From: Candolleomyces eurysporus
Lineage: Eukaryota; Basidiomycota; Agaricomycetes; Agaricales; Psathyrellaceae
Reading direction: 5' to 3'
NCBI GenBank assembly: GCA_027579435.1
Contig: JANBPK010000721.1
Coordinates: forward strand, 44,077 to 108,076
Length of the DNA stretch: 64,000 nt
Shown here: piece after piece, positions 24,326 to 34,811 of the stretch
Position numbering within the stretch: position 1 is the first letter of the stretch
How the letters are laid out: each line of letters begins with the position of its first letter
Notes under the pieces: generated by a model
Databases searched by the model: none
Told to the model about the DNA's origin: nothing
Seen by the model: the letters and a program-made list of their open reading frames with translations, nothing else
Made by a program: the position numbers and the translations under genes

Positions 24326-24714
24326 ATGTGTTATCGAAGTTGTCATGTACTCATTAGTGAATCTGTACTATTACGATTGGCCCCGGAATGCTATACTGTG
24401 CTCGAGCTCGAACATCGGCGACCCAGCAAGCACTAGTGACCGGAGGCAAGCACACCTTCGAACATAGGGTGCCAGCACTAGGTCCCAATGGCGGCCAATG
24501 CGTCTCCAGGGTGAGCTCGATGAAATTATGTTCAAGTCCCGCGAACCAGCACACGACAAGCTGAATCACGGATTCAAACAGACGCACTGCCCACCCTCAT
24601 AATAGTAATCGATGTTCAAGATTGATATCACGTCGAGAAATCCAGTCCCTCAGTTCAGTTATCGGGGGAAAGAGAGCAAGAATTGAGGCAGCCGGTATAT
24701 TAGCATACAATATG
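24326..24714. other. Intergenic between convergent genes
   Basis: No gene is seen. A 23-base string at 24498-24520 matches the 3' coding end of caspase copy 1 (19196-19218) with one mismatch and may be a trace of another duplication. Confidence 0.35.
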
Positions 24715-26137
24715 TTACACAGCATGAGCTGGCTCAATCTCTCCGAGAAGCATCGTGCCATCTTTGCTACCGGTAAGAACTAGATCAAGCAGAAAAAAAA
24801 TCAGAATTGCCCAGAAGGAGTCCTATATGGAGAGGCTCACTGATAGGTTCTTTTGGATGGAAGTCGACTGAGGTCACAGTGCCCTTGTGTCCAGGGAGCT
24901 GGCAACCAGCACATTAGCAAGTGGGACGCGATATGAACAAAAGCAGTACTCACTTTGTACAAGAGTTTCGAGCTCTCGACTTCCCAGATGCAGACCATTC
25001 TATCGGCACCGCCGACAGCCACGCGCCGTCCACCGTCTTCTTTACTCCATGCCCCACGAAGGAGGGTATTTTCGAAACCAGCGGGAGCACCGTGAAGGGT
25101 GCGGTGTATCCGGTTTGCAGATGAAGAGAATGGCCGAACGTCGTGAATGAGGGTCTGGGAAGAGAGCGAGGGCGACAAGATATAATTCCCATCAGGCGAC
25201 AGTGAAATTGAGGTTGGGGTGTCCGTATGGCCCGTCAACGAATAAACCTCCTCTTGCTTTCTCAAGTCATAGACCTGTTGATCATCGTAACACAAGATGC
25301 GATGGAAGAACACGTCAGAGCTAGATGCAAAACAACCAAGGAGAATAGACGCCTACATGAATCTCATTGTCAATCGCACCGACGTAGATGTTGTTACCGT
25401 CAGCGCTCCAACATACGGCCGTGACCGGACACCCAATCTCCAAAGTGGCGACTGGGTGCTTTTGAGCTTCGTCTNCCCCCCTCCCAGACCTTCACGGTGC
25501 CATCGTCAGAGCCTGTCGCTACAAGCTCAATCCCCGCACCACCTCCCATAGTCCTATCGATACTGTTGATGATTTCGCGGTGCGCGCGTATTCTTCTGAG
25601 CTTTTCACCTGTAGTAACATCGGTTATGGTGAAAGTATGGTCTGCTGAGACGCTGTAGAGAAGCTGGGAGTATAGTGACCACTGGAGGTCAAGAATGGGT
25701 GCTTTGGCGTAGCTGGAGAGGAGGGCGTAGTTGGTGTTGGGTGGATAGGTTCTCCATAAAGCTGCAGGCAAAGTTCAACTTCGATTCTCAACAGCAATAG
25801 GCTACATAGAAGGCACTTACATATTCCTCGGTCACTCGAACATGCAGCAATGTTCTGACCAGACGGATCGAACCTGCAGCTCAGAATTTCCGCCTGGAAT
25901 GTTTATATGAGGTTACAAACAGGATGATATTCAAGAAATTGGACATACAGAATGCGCTCCCGACAAACTAACTATAGGTGCCTCCAGGTTACTCGTTCGT
26001 TGGACCGTCCGTACAAGACCTTTATTCCGGTCATCGTTCGAATTTGAGATAACGATCTGGTTCGAGGGGGGCGGTGTCGCTCTAGCCTTCTTGATGAGTG
26101 CACCACCAACGGGTGGCGATAGACTTCGTTTCGACAT
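24715..26137 (-). CDS. U5 snRNP 40 kDa-like WD40 protein (Prp8-binding)
   Basis: Spliced, the protein has about 350 residues, a basic N-terminus (MSKRSLSPPVGGALIKKAR) and then seven WD40-type repeats. Recognisable pieces are LSGAHS, FDPSGQNIAACSSDRGI, SADHTFTITDVTTGEKLRRI, VATGSDDGTVKVWEG, VGAIDNEIHVYDLRKQ, TGHTDTPTSISLSPDGNYI, VAVGGADRMVCIWEVES and LPGHKGTVTSVDFHPKEPI. The last exon ends LLGEIEPAHAV. This matches SNRNP40/Prp8bp, a U5 snRNP component that contacts Prp8 in the spliceosome. The stop is read at 24715-24717 after an intron of about 55 bases. An N near 25474 disturbs the frame between the third and fourth repeats. The start is the first ATG of a conserved basic leader. It is single copy here and convergent with the caspase gene. 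Confidence 0.85.
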
Positions 26138-26889
26138 TTTCCAGAGGATGTGGAGGATATTCGAGGCCTTCAACCAATGAGCGCGACTGCCGTCACCCAA
26201 AATGTCGCGTCCAAAGCTTTTGGTAAACAAGGCCAAATAAGGACCTCTCAAGTCCGTTGCAAGTTCTCTCAAGTGGAGCTTCCACGAACGAATAGGATAA
26301 GTGGGCAAGAAAACCACAAATTCATGCTCACTTAAAAATAATGAAGCGTTTAACTCGCGGCGATTGCATCTGGTCTCCCTCGGCCTCTTTCCATCCCAAA
26401 CACTGAATATTGAGCGTCCAGCTAAAGTACGTCCGGTCCTCATTCCTAGACTCAAAGAAAAGAGATCGAATATGTGAAGTGTGTTCAAGTTGGTGGATAA
26501 GAGCTAGACTGGTAACCAGCCGGAGAAGGACGATTCTCGCCTAAAGGCCTGCGATGCAGGAGAAGAGCTCGCTCATAGAGCGACGGTCACCGGTCTAGAT
26601 AAGAGCTCGTTTTAGCGTTGCCGTGCACCAGTCCCACAGGCATAGCCATCCGACTTGAAGCATAGCACAAAGGAAACCATCGGGCTGGCATCTGTTCGGT
26701 GTAATGGGTAGGCACCCGTGGTATTATGACATAGTAAACGGAATAGTACTAGAGACTCATAAGTGCGGTGGCTTTATAGACTAAAAATGTCGCTGGTGTN
26801 AAAAAAAATTCACGGAAAAACGAAAACAATGTCCATGCAACTCTGGGAAGTATGTTCCCCCTGCGACCGGCCCATGGATTGACACACTC
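26138..26889. other. Intergenic with a structured insert
   Basis: Apart from the cloverleaf-like element at 26496-26607 no gene is seen. The part next to the WD40 gene is its promoter and 5' UTR. The rest shows only short unsupported frames and an N at 26800 before an A-run. Confidence 0.45.
26496..26607. repeat. Cloverleaf-like inverted-repeat element with 10-bp flanking repeats
   Basis: GATAAGAGCT occurs at 26496-26505 and again at 26598-26607. Between them, a 14-bp outer stem (26504-26517 with 26585-26598; one wobble pair, one mismatch) encloses three perfect 5-bp hairpins: GAGAA/TTCTC (26523-26538), CCTGC/GCAGG (26548-26560), and CGCTC/GAGCG (26570-26582). Two loops have only three bases, which excludes a tRNA. 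The 10-bp flanking repeats would fit the target-site duplication of a Mutator-type miniature element. A structured RNA is the alternative. Confidence 0.5.
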
Positions 26890-29730
26890 TCATGTCGTAG
26901 ACTCCATAGGTGAGGCTGCTAATTGACTTGCTTCTTCTCTCAACGTTGCAATTCTGCGGAAGTCTTCTGCGTTCCCCGTAGCGTCGAAGCTCAACTGGAG
27001 GAGAGAAATTAAGGAGCGGAGCTCTATCGCTCGACGCTGGTGTCCAACAGGGTAACAAGACACGAGAAGTTCCTCACAGTGAGATATGGCCTCTCGGAGT
27101 TGGGAGAATGTATGGGTCCTTATATATATGGACTGGAGGGATAAGACAAGGTAGTGGAGTAAAGCTGAGCGCTGTGGATGGGGGAATGGTGAAAGTTCAA
27201 GGGCTTCACGATGCAGGGATACGGCCTCCTCAAGGTCGGCCAAGGTCTGTGTGCACTTGTAGCGATGCAAGAGTGCAATGCCGAGATTTTTGAGGGCAAG
27301 TAAGCGATCTGGATGGTGAATCGGCCGATGTTTCAGTGCTTCACGATATATGGAAGTGGCTTCCTCCAGGTCAGCCATGGCCCCTGCGCGCTGGAAACGT
27401 TTCAGGAGTGCATTTCCAAGATCGTCGTGCACCCTCCAGCTGCCTGGATTGGGGAATCGGACAAGGTCGAGGTATTCACGATGAACGGAAATAGCATCTT
27501 CAAGGTCAGCTATGGTTCCTGTGCGCCGATAGCGATCCTGGAATGCAAATCCGAGATCGTCGAGCGAAAGTAGACGATTTGGATGTGGGGGTGGTTGGTG
27601 TCTGAGAGCTTCACGATGCAGGGAAATGGCTTCTTCAAGGTCAACCATAGTTCCTGTGCGCCGATAACGATCCAGAACTGCAGTGCCGAGGTTTCCGAAT
27701 GAGCGTGACCGAAATTTGGGAGAAAATTGTCGAAGTTCAAGTGCTTCACGAAGCAGGGAAATGGCCTCCTCGAGGTCAGCGATGGTTCCTACGCGCCGAT
27801 AACGATCCAGGAGTGTATTTCCAAGGCAGGTGACGGAGAGTCCACGATCCGAATGAGGGGATGGTCGAAGCATGAGTGCTTCACGATGCAGGGAAACGGC
27901 GTCCTCAAGGTCAGCCATGGCTCCCGTGCGCATATGACGATTTACGAGCGCACTGCCAAGGTTGTGGAGTAACTCTGGGCGATCCAGATGGCGGGATGGT
28001 GGAAGTTTGAGTGCTTCACGGAACAGGGAAATGGCTTCAGCAAGGTGAGGAGCAGATCGTGCCCGATTGGCATAGGTATGGACTGCATTGGCCAGGGCTG
28101 CAATCAGCTCGAGGGTACCAGGTTGGAGTGCAAGGGCAGTACGACATAAGCGGACGGCATCATCGCACTCCGAAAGCTGGAAGAAGCTTTGTCCGCCGTT
28201 TGAATGAGCCCTCGAGTACCTAAGGGCATAGGACACCGCGGCGGGGATCTGTTCAGGAGGGCGAATGAATAATCCAGGATCCCGTCGCAGATGCTTGAGT
28301 TGACTCTCAAGGCAACAAAAGAAGAGGCGAACATGATGGGACGGAGGTGCAAAGAAACTACCTGATCGACTTTGGGTAGTCAGGAAGTCGCGGAGGGAGG
28401 TGTGGCAGAGTGTGACGGGAATATCGTCCGTCCCTGGAACCTGAATGATTGCTTGCAAGTTCACGAGGACGTTGACGACCTCGTAGGTATGTATTCCCAA
28501 AAGTTCTGCAATTCCTGATGTCGGGAGGGGTGCTTCTAGCAGGGCAATAGTTGATATGATATTGGAGAAGTGGGGGAGGTGCTCGGAGCCGGCTAGAGTC
28601 TGTGCGTAAAGCCCATCTAGGCCAGGATTCATCTTGAGGGCCAAGGGAAGCCGGTCCATCGGTGTCGTTGGATGGCTGCCTTCTGTGTCTGCTCCCATGA
28701 TGAACTTGAACACTGCCGATGCGAAAATGAACGATCCTCCAATGTGCTGAACAAGCTTGCGTCGATCGCCCCGAATAGGCCATTCTCCGTGTTGGTGAAC
28801 GTACGCTTGAATGATTGGGTCCCGCCTACATCCATCCTCGAAAAGGATGTCCAGGAAGGTGGCGATGTCCTCGTCGGAACAATGATCCATGAGGTCATCC
28901 AGCTGGACTCCTGGGACACGCAAGCGGGATTGAATGTGCTGTTCCACCCGGCTTGTGATGAAAACGCGGAGGGGTATAAAGGGATTTTCCTTGAAGAATA
29001 GGAGCATGCCGTCAATGAGTTCCTGAACTTCATCTTTATTACTGCACTCGTCCAACCCATCCAGTACGATGAGAAGTGGACCTTGCGCCAAAGCCTCGAT
29101 CGTTGTCCCTCCCTGAACGGCAGCTTTGAATGGTGCATATACCAAGCACTGCATTCGGACCCGTAGCGAAATATCTCCCTCGTCTTGCCTCAGCAACGCC
29201 GGGTTGCCCTGTACAGCTGAACGTATGATGGGTTCAGTCTCGGGGATAACCACCGCCATTTGGCTTGCTAAGGTCGTGGCGAGCCTCCAAATCTTGCTCC
29301 TATCGCCCGCATTCCGGAAGAAAAAGAAACTTATGACCGGTCTACCCTCTTGCTCGGACGTGTCGCTGACCTCTTGAGATATGGAGGATTTGCCACAGCC
29401 AACATAGCCATGCGTCCAGCGCAGATGAGGCTCCGACTCGGTCTCGATCGGGCTCCTCGCCCAGGTATTAATGTTCTTGACCACCTGTAATCTCGTGCCA
29501 GGAAAGCAAGCAGAGTCGGGAGGTGATCGCTTTCGATCGCGAGTATGGGATGCATCGGTGATGGGCTGAAGAATGTCGAACAAACCTGAAGATAAGGTGT
29601 TAGATCGTTTTCTGCAGAGAATAATAGGCGACCAACTTACTCTTCTGCTCGGCACTGTGGAAATCTCCATACACTTGGTAGACAAAGAAATTGTCTATAT
29701 GTGTATTTTGCGATCCTTGAAAGAAGCTCA
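26890..29730 (-). CDS. NACHT-TPR STAND (NLR-like) protein
   Basis: A protein of about 930 residues. The first exon gives a short leader, MSFFQGSQNTHIDNFFVYQV. A 55-base intron (29586-29640) leads into the NTPase. The NACHT-type domain has P-loop GYVGCGKSSI (about residue 90), Walker B LLIVLDGLDEC, FITSRVEQHIQSRL, and a winged-helix-like region ending with LCHTSLRDFL. The C-terminal ~400 residues are at least eight tandem TPR-like repeats with a 42-residue period around DLEEAISLHREAL. Fungal STAND proteins of this shape are incompetence or non-self sensors that oligomerise on ligand binding. The N-terminal leader carries no recognised effector domain. The start at 29730 is chosen because it opens the exon that splices cleanly; a start at 29685 in the unspliced frame is less likely. 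Confidence 0.82.
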
Positions 29731-30501
29731 TGGGTCACTGGGTGAACAATAGTCAGACAATCAGAACCTGAGAGATAGTGTAAACAGCTTGAGCTGTACA
29801 GTACTCACCCGTACTAGTCGCCGATAGCTACCGGTATATTACTTTCGATCCCAGGTGTGTTTCCCACTTTTCTGCTTTCTGAGATGCTGGGAAGATCGTG
29901 TAGAGCGAGGATCGGATAGCGGTGTGTAGGTGGGGAAGGAACGAAGGCCTGAGCAGCCTCATATGGGTAACTGCTGTAAATCTCCTGGGAACTCCTTCCC
30001 ATAAAACAAGCTGTTCATGCTCGCTGTCAAGATTTGGGCGTCTAAGTTTCGCAAACGCGAGCAGACTCCCTTGTTGATCAACCAGTCAGTTGATCTGTTC
30101 CCGCCTGCGATTGCTGATGAATTACCCGTATGTGTGAGTGCAGTATCATTTCCTGCACTAGCTTGCACTCCATCTCTTCCATGCCACTTGCTGAGGTCAA
30201 TGGTGGTTCAAATTCGTCACTGATCGGGCTAGCAACAGAGCGGGATTTGAAAGTTGCTTGACGATGCTTGTCTTACGCAATACCCGCTAGATGCTCGTTG
30301 TAAGGAGGATATTTCAACCTAATTGCACGGTCTTTTTAGGCACGCGGTACGATTCAAATGCAAGTTCAAGACATGGAAGCTACGCCATCCAACTTTTAGA
30401 TCATCGGCACCTATATACGTTGTCCCAAACCTCATGCAAGTCCTACATGCAAAACAGCTATACATTCATTTTGGGCGACATAATCTCGATCCAAGAAGCT
30501 T
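29731..30501. other. Intergenic, NACHT promoter and MYND copy 1 3' flank
   Basis: No gene is supported. From about 30233 rightwards the sequence is repeated at 34558-34811, which sets the left end of the MYND duplication. Confidence 0.45.
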
Positions 30502-33500
30502 TTACTTACCACAAGTACCCTTATGCACCTTCCAATCCGCCTTCTGACACTGCGCAGAACAATACTTGACTCCTTTACACCTTGAACAAACCAACAACTT
30601 CGGCTTCCCCTGTTGCCTGCATTTCTTACACGAATCCTCTTTGTCCACTATCTCTTTCCCAAAGTCAAGCATCCCCTTCAGCTCAGCAGCAGTAATACCC
30701 TGGAAAGAAGTCGAGAATGGGAACCCAATAGCAGCTCGAGTGACAGCCGGCTTGAAAGGCCTCCACTCTTCGACCTCATCAAATTTTCCAAGGTCTTTAC
30801 CTCGACCGCAACTGCACAGAGGGTCTTNCCCCCCTTTTGAGACTTCGCGGGACGCGTCCTTCAGTCTGGTATTCGCACTTGTTGGAGCTATGGTTCCACG
30901 TTCGACATCGCTCGACAACGGTTGGGAGAAAAGATTGCCACCACGCGACTTCATGTTCAGGTGTTTGGATTTGAACCTGCATCGTGTCATTGGTGCTCGA
31001 CGAGCCCTTTTGAAGACCCTGAAGCGCTTTCTGGAATGATTTTTGAGATGTAAGTGGGACGGTGAGAGGTAAGACGCAGGCATCAGCTACAATGGTATGG
31101 TCCGTCAAGTCCACTCGGACGCAGCTGACGAAGATCATGGTGTAAACTCCACCGTTCTCCGAGTCGGTGAGATTCATGAGTGCCGGCTTGCCTTTCAATT
31201 TCTCGAAGAAATTGAGGAAGAGGTGCACGATATTCTCTTTCATGCACAGCAGCCCAGAAGGCTTTCCGAACGTGTCGGCGGCTTTCTTTCCTTCAGACGT
31301 AGAGAGAAGGAAGTGAGAGTTGAGCCAGGGGGATATATTGTTGTCGACATTGGGGAACGGTGTTCGGAACGCAGGGAGATTGTCGAGTGCGAGGTAATGC
31401 ATACTCAGTTGGCGTGGACCGTTTGGTGTCACGATAACAGGGAAGGGATTGAGTTCAACAGGGACCTTTGGTGTGTGGGCAACCCGCCCTTCAACCTACA
31501 AGAACCCAATGAGCACATTGGCGAACAAAGGATAGAATCCTAAACTTCATACCTCAATGTAGGACGACTTTCTAGCAATCCTAGTCACCAATGAAGACTG
31601 GACCACTGGATATGGGAAGTATATCGTCGATTCGAAGCCTTTGAACGAAACGCGCACGGCGGTCACCGATACTGGTTTTACTTCAACCTGAGTCGCTTTA
31701 TCGGAAAGTAAGCTCTTCGCCTTATCATCGGTAATAGGACACCGAATAGTAAAAGACGCAACCCGAGTCCCTTGAAACTTGAGCGACACGGGCTGGCGAG
31801 ATCCTATCCCATGCATCATAGGAACCGGCCTTTGCACCAACCCAGATGAAAGGCCTGGGCTTCCATCTTGAGAGACCGTCTGCGAAGCAACCTTCGGTCG
31901 ATCTCTCACTATAAAAGCTCTTTCCTGATCCTTCAGCGTAGTCGAATAAATCGACAGGCGCCTACCCAGCTTGGACTTGAGGCTCATCATGGCAGACACC
32001 CCGAACATATTAAGGCCGACTTCGATCTCACTAGTAGGTCGTTGCACGAAGATCCAAGCGGGAGCAAAGAAGTGCGTGATGAGATCGCTCTTTCCTTGCC
32101 ACCCGTCCGGATCTTCGCGAATGACGACGGTCTCTTTTGTGGGGGTGGGGGCCGGATCGAGTTTCTTGATTGTTCCAAAGACAGGTTGGAAGGCGGTGAA
32201 GACGTTTTGAACGTTCAAGCTGACCAAATTGACTTCGCATTGGAGGGTGTGCGTCCTTATTTCGTCCGAGTCGTCTAAGAGCCGCTGGATGTTGTCGCGG
32301 GGAACAACGAGGACAACACAGATGATTTTAGGTATGCCCTCCCAGCCTTGGAAGCAGAAGTCGCGTTNGGGGGGGCGCAAGCCATTCGGGATCCGGAACG
32401 ATTTTGCACAGGCCTGCTTGCTCAAGGCCTCGACAAAGGTCTTGGTAGTTGTTCCTGCCAATCATGAGGGTGGTGTCGCGCTGGATCGAGTCTGTGATAT
32501 GATACATAACGAATCCCCAATCGCCGGTGTATGCGTCCTTGACGAAGCAAAGGAGTTCGATGAAAGTATCGCGGATGTAATGTTTAAGAACGTGCATTCC
32601 GCCTAGACCTTCATCCTCAAACATTTTGAGGTAGGCGGAAAATAGCGTATTTCCTAGCTCGGTGGCGTCGCAGGTAAAGTTGTATCCTTGGCTCGGAGCC
32701 TCGGGCGCCGATACACGCCAGCAATTGAGCTCGAGGTTTTGAGGAGATTCATTCATGGCAGATAGCACCAGTTCTTGGGAAATGGACTGCGACGTGATCT
32801 GGGATACTGCGCGTTCTGGTACCAGACCGAACAACAGCGAAAGGATTGGAACCTCGACGCCAACCTTCTGCAAGACGGATACGTGACGGTCACTTCCTCT
32901 CGACGCGAGAAGGGAATGAGTGAAGAGGACGGATGTCGTATCTCGCTTCAAAAGCGGGGCGGTGATAAGAAGGAGGTTGAGGAAACCAAGGTGATCTCCG
33001 ATATTTGATGTTTCGATCACATTGAAGGTGAGAGGAGGGCGGGCAGACGAATCGGGAAGGTAGTCGGCGACGAAAGATATGGTTGATCCACCCCATGTGT
33101 TCGTGTATTCCGGAGTGTCGAGATATCCTGTCTGAGCGACATGTCGAAGGGCTTTGCAGAGCGTCATCGCATTTCCTGCGAAGAAGCGAAGCTGAACCTT
33201 GGAATTGACGGAGTTCATTCGGTTGTGGAAGCTGCGGCCCCAAGCGAAAAACTGCGACTTGATCGCTGAAATCATCGCAGTCATATCCTGCGCTGGAGTG
33301 TCTTGAACATTTTGCATTGGAGCGAGGGCAGGGTCGAGATGGAAGCACAGGATAGGATCTGTACCGTAATGGACATTGAACTTGTTACCAGCGGACGAAT
33401 AGAGGGTTGGATTGACGTGGGTTGCGCTACTGATCTCCGCAAGCTCGGTACCCGTAACGCCGTGCTTCCAGTAATGTTTATAGTGGTCAGGGCCAAAAGT

Positions 33501-34221
33501 GTGCATCTGCAGGGCCATGATGCCCGCCGACCTCATGGCTGTCCTGTCGGCACTGTTGAATGACTTGGCCACTTTCTTCATCTTTTGGAGAACGCCTGCT
33601 TTCATTGCCGTGGGACTCTGGTCTTTCAAAAGGTATAGGTTCCAGTACTTGCGAACAACGGCCAAGGTATCCGTTGTGCAAAACTTGATGACATCACCAT
33701 ATGAACTTGATTCCCATTCCTCCAAACTATTGGATAGCTGGAGCAACGTTTTGCAGTGCGAAACGATGAGATCGTAGGATGGCTTGTCAATGAAAATGTC
33801 GAGATATATCTTCCAAAGACACCGGATGGTTTCGTCATCGCACTGGTCGAACAGCAGCGTGTAGATGAATATGTTTCGGGCTCAAAGAAGAAGTTAGTAT
33901 TTACCGGTGCCAGGCGTTGAGTGCCACTCACCTAGGATTGAGGGCTCATTATCACAGAAAGTGAAGTCAAGGGCCCTGTTGAACGCTAGAGGTAGGTGAA
34001 GGAACGCTTCTTAATTGCTTTCCGCGCTGCCTTTGAATATTTAGCTTACGAGTCTTTGAATCAGAGTCGATAGTATACAGAGTGCTTCTCGGATCGCCAC
34101 ATCCAAGTACCAGAATGGCTCCATCCTCATCAAGAGGCAGACACTCAGCCAACGATATGGCTGGGGTATTTCCGATGGGATAAAAGTGTAGCCGGGGTGA
34201 CCAGAGCACAGGATGAGCCAT
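30502..34221 (-). CDS. DUF4470 + MYND zinc-finger protein, copy 1
   Basis: The protein, about 1,150 residues, starts MAHPVLWSPRLHFYPIGNTP. It continues through the DUF4470 motif ILVLGCGDPRSTLYTI and, after two introns, LDFTFCDNEPSIL and ARNIFIYTLLFDQCDDETI. A long central region of unknown fold follows. The C-terminal MYND finger (about 30505-30640) has CKKCRQQGKPKLLVCSRC, then KYCSAQCQKADWKVHKGTC, with all zinc ligands. MYND fingers bind proline-rich partner peptides. Two frame jumps occur, at an N before a G7 run (about 32367) and an N before a C6 run (about 30828). In both cases copy 2 has exactly one base fewer, so dropping the N restores the frame. The start at 34221 is the first ATG, conserved in copy 2. 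Function is unknown; the family is expanded in Agaricomycetes. Confidence 0.75.
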
Positions 34222-34811
34222 TGCTGGTGGTGGTGGCAAGAAAGCAGCGTCGATCGATAGAGAAGTCGCCAAACAAAGGTTCCAAAGCTGCGTGCTGCGG
34301 CAAGCTTAATCCTGGTAGTTGTACAAATCGGCTTGGATCCGGGAACCTGGCTATATTCCCCAATTTTCTCGATAATTTTCAGCGTCGTTAAACGTAGCTC
34401 TGTGATGTGGGTAGAAAATAAATAAAATACAAGATCAGACCATGGCTCCTGGTAAATACAAGTGGATAAGAATGGGCACCCATCGCTACTTCAGCCGGCG
34501 TTGGGTTTGGCATAGGTGTCTTCTAGAATCCCGGTGTGTCAATTCTGACATTGCATAAACAGAGCGGGATTTGAAAGTCGCTAGTCTTATGCAATACCCG
34601 CCGAATGCTCGTTGTCAGGAGCATATTTGAACCTTATTGCACGGTTTTTTTAGGCAGGCGGTACGATTCAAATGCAAGTTCAAGACATGGAAGGCCATCC
34701 AACTTTTAGATCATCGGCGCCTACATACATTGGCCGAAACTTCATGCAAGTACTACATGCAGAACAGCCATACATTCATTTTGGGCTACATAATCTTGAT
34801 CCAAAAGCTTT
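34222..34811. other. Junction region between MYND copies
   Basis: From left to right: the promoter side of copy 1 (matching 38532-38770), then a Boi exon fragment, then the 3' flank of copy 2 (matching 30233-30500). No complete gene is present. Confidence 0.6.
34481..34557 (+). pseudogene. Boi-like gene exon/intron fragment
   Basis: About 77 bases match 41217-41305, the end of an exon and the start of an intron in the Boi-like gene (CATCGCTACTTCAGCCGG ... TTGACATTGCATA), with an 11-base deletion and a few substitutions. It lies about 4.7 kb from the start of the intact gene, between the two MYND copies, and cannot code alone. Confidence 0.85.

Larger units (their letters stand above)
14229..24346 (+). 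repeat. Tandem duplication: ABC last exon + caspase/G-domain gene
   Basis: The units are about 14229-19287 and 19288-24346, each roughly 5.06 kb. Each starts in the last ABC intron and ends just after the caspase/G-domain stop codon, around the word GTACT. Copies align over almost their full length with scattered substitutions. Confidence 0.88.

Noticed and set aside
26496..26607. tRNA gene
   Set aside because: Loops are 3-6 bases long, with no anticodon arm of 5+7 bases and no B box.
32229..32606. Plus-strand frames over the MYND genes
   Set aside because: They are antisense shadows of a long coding frame with known domains.
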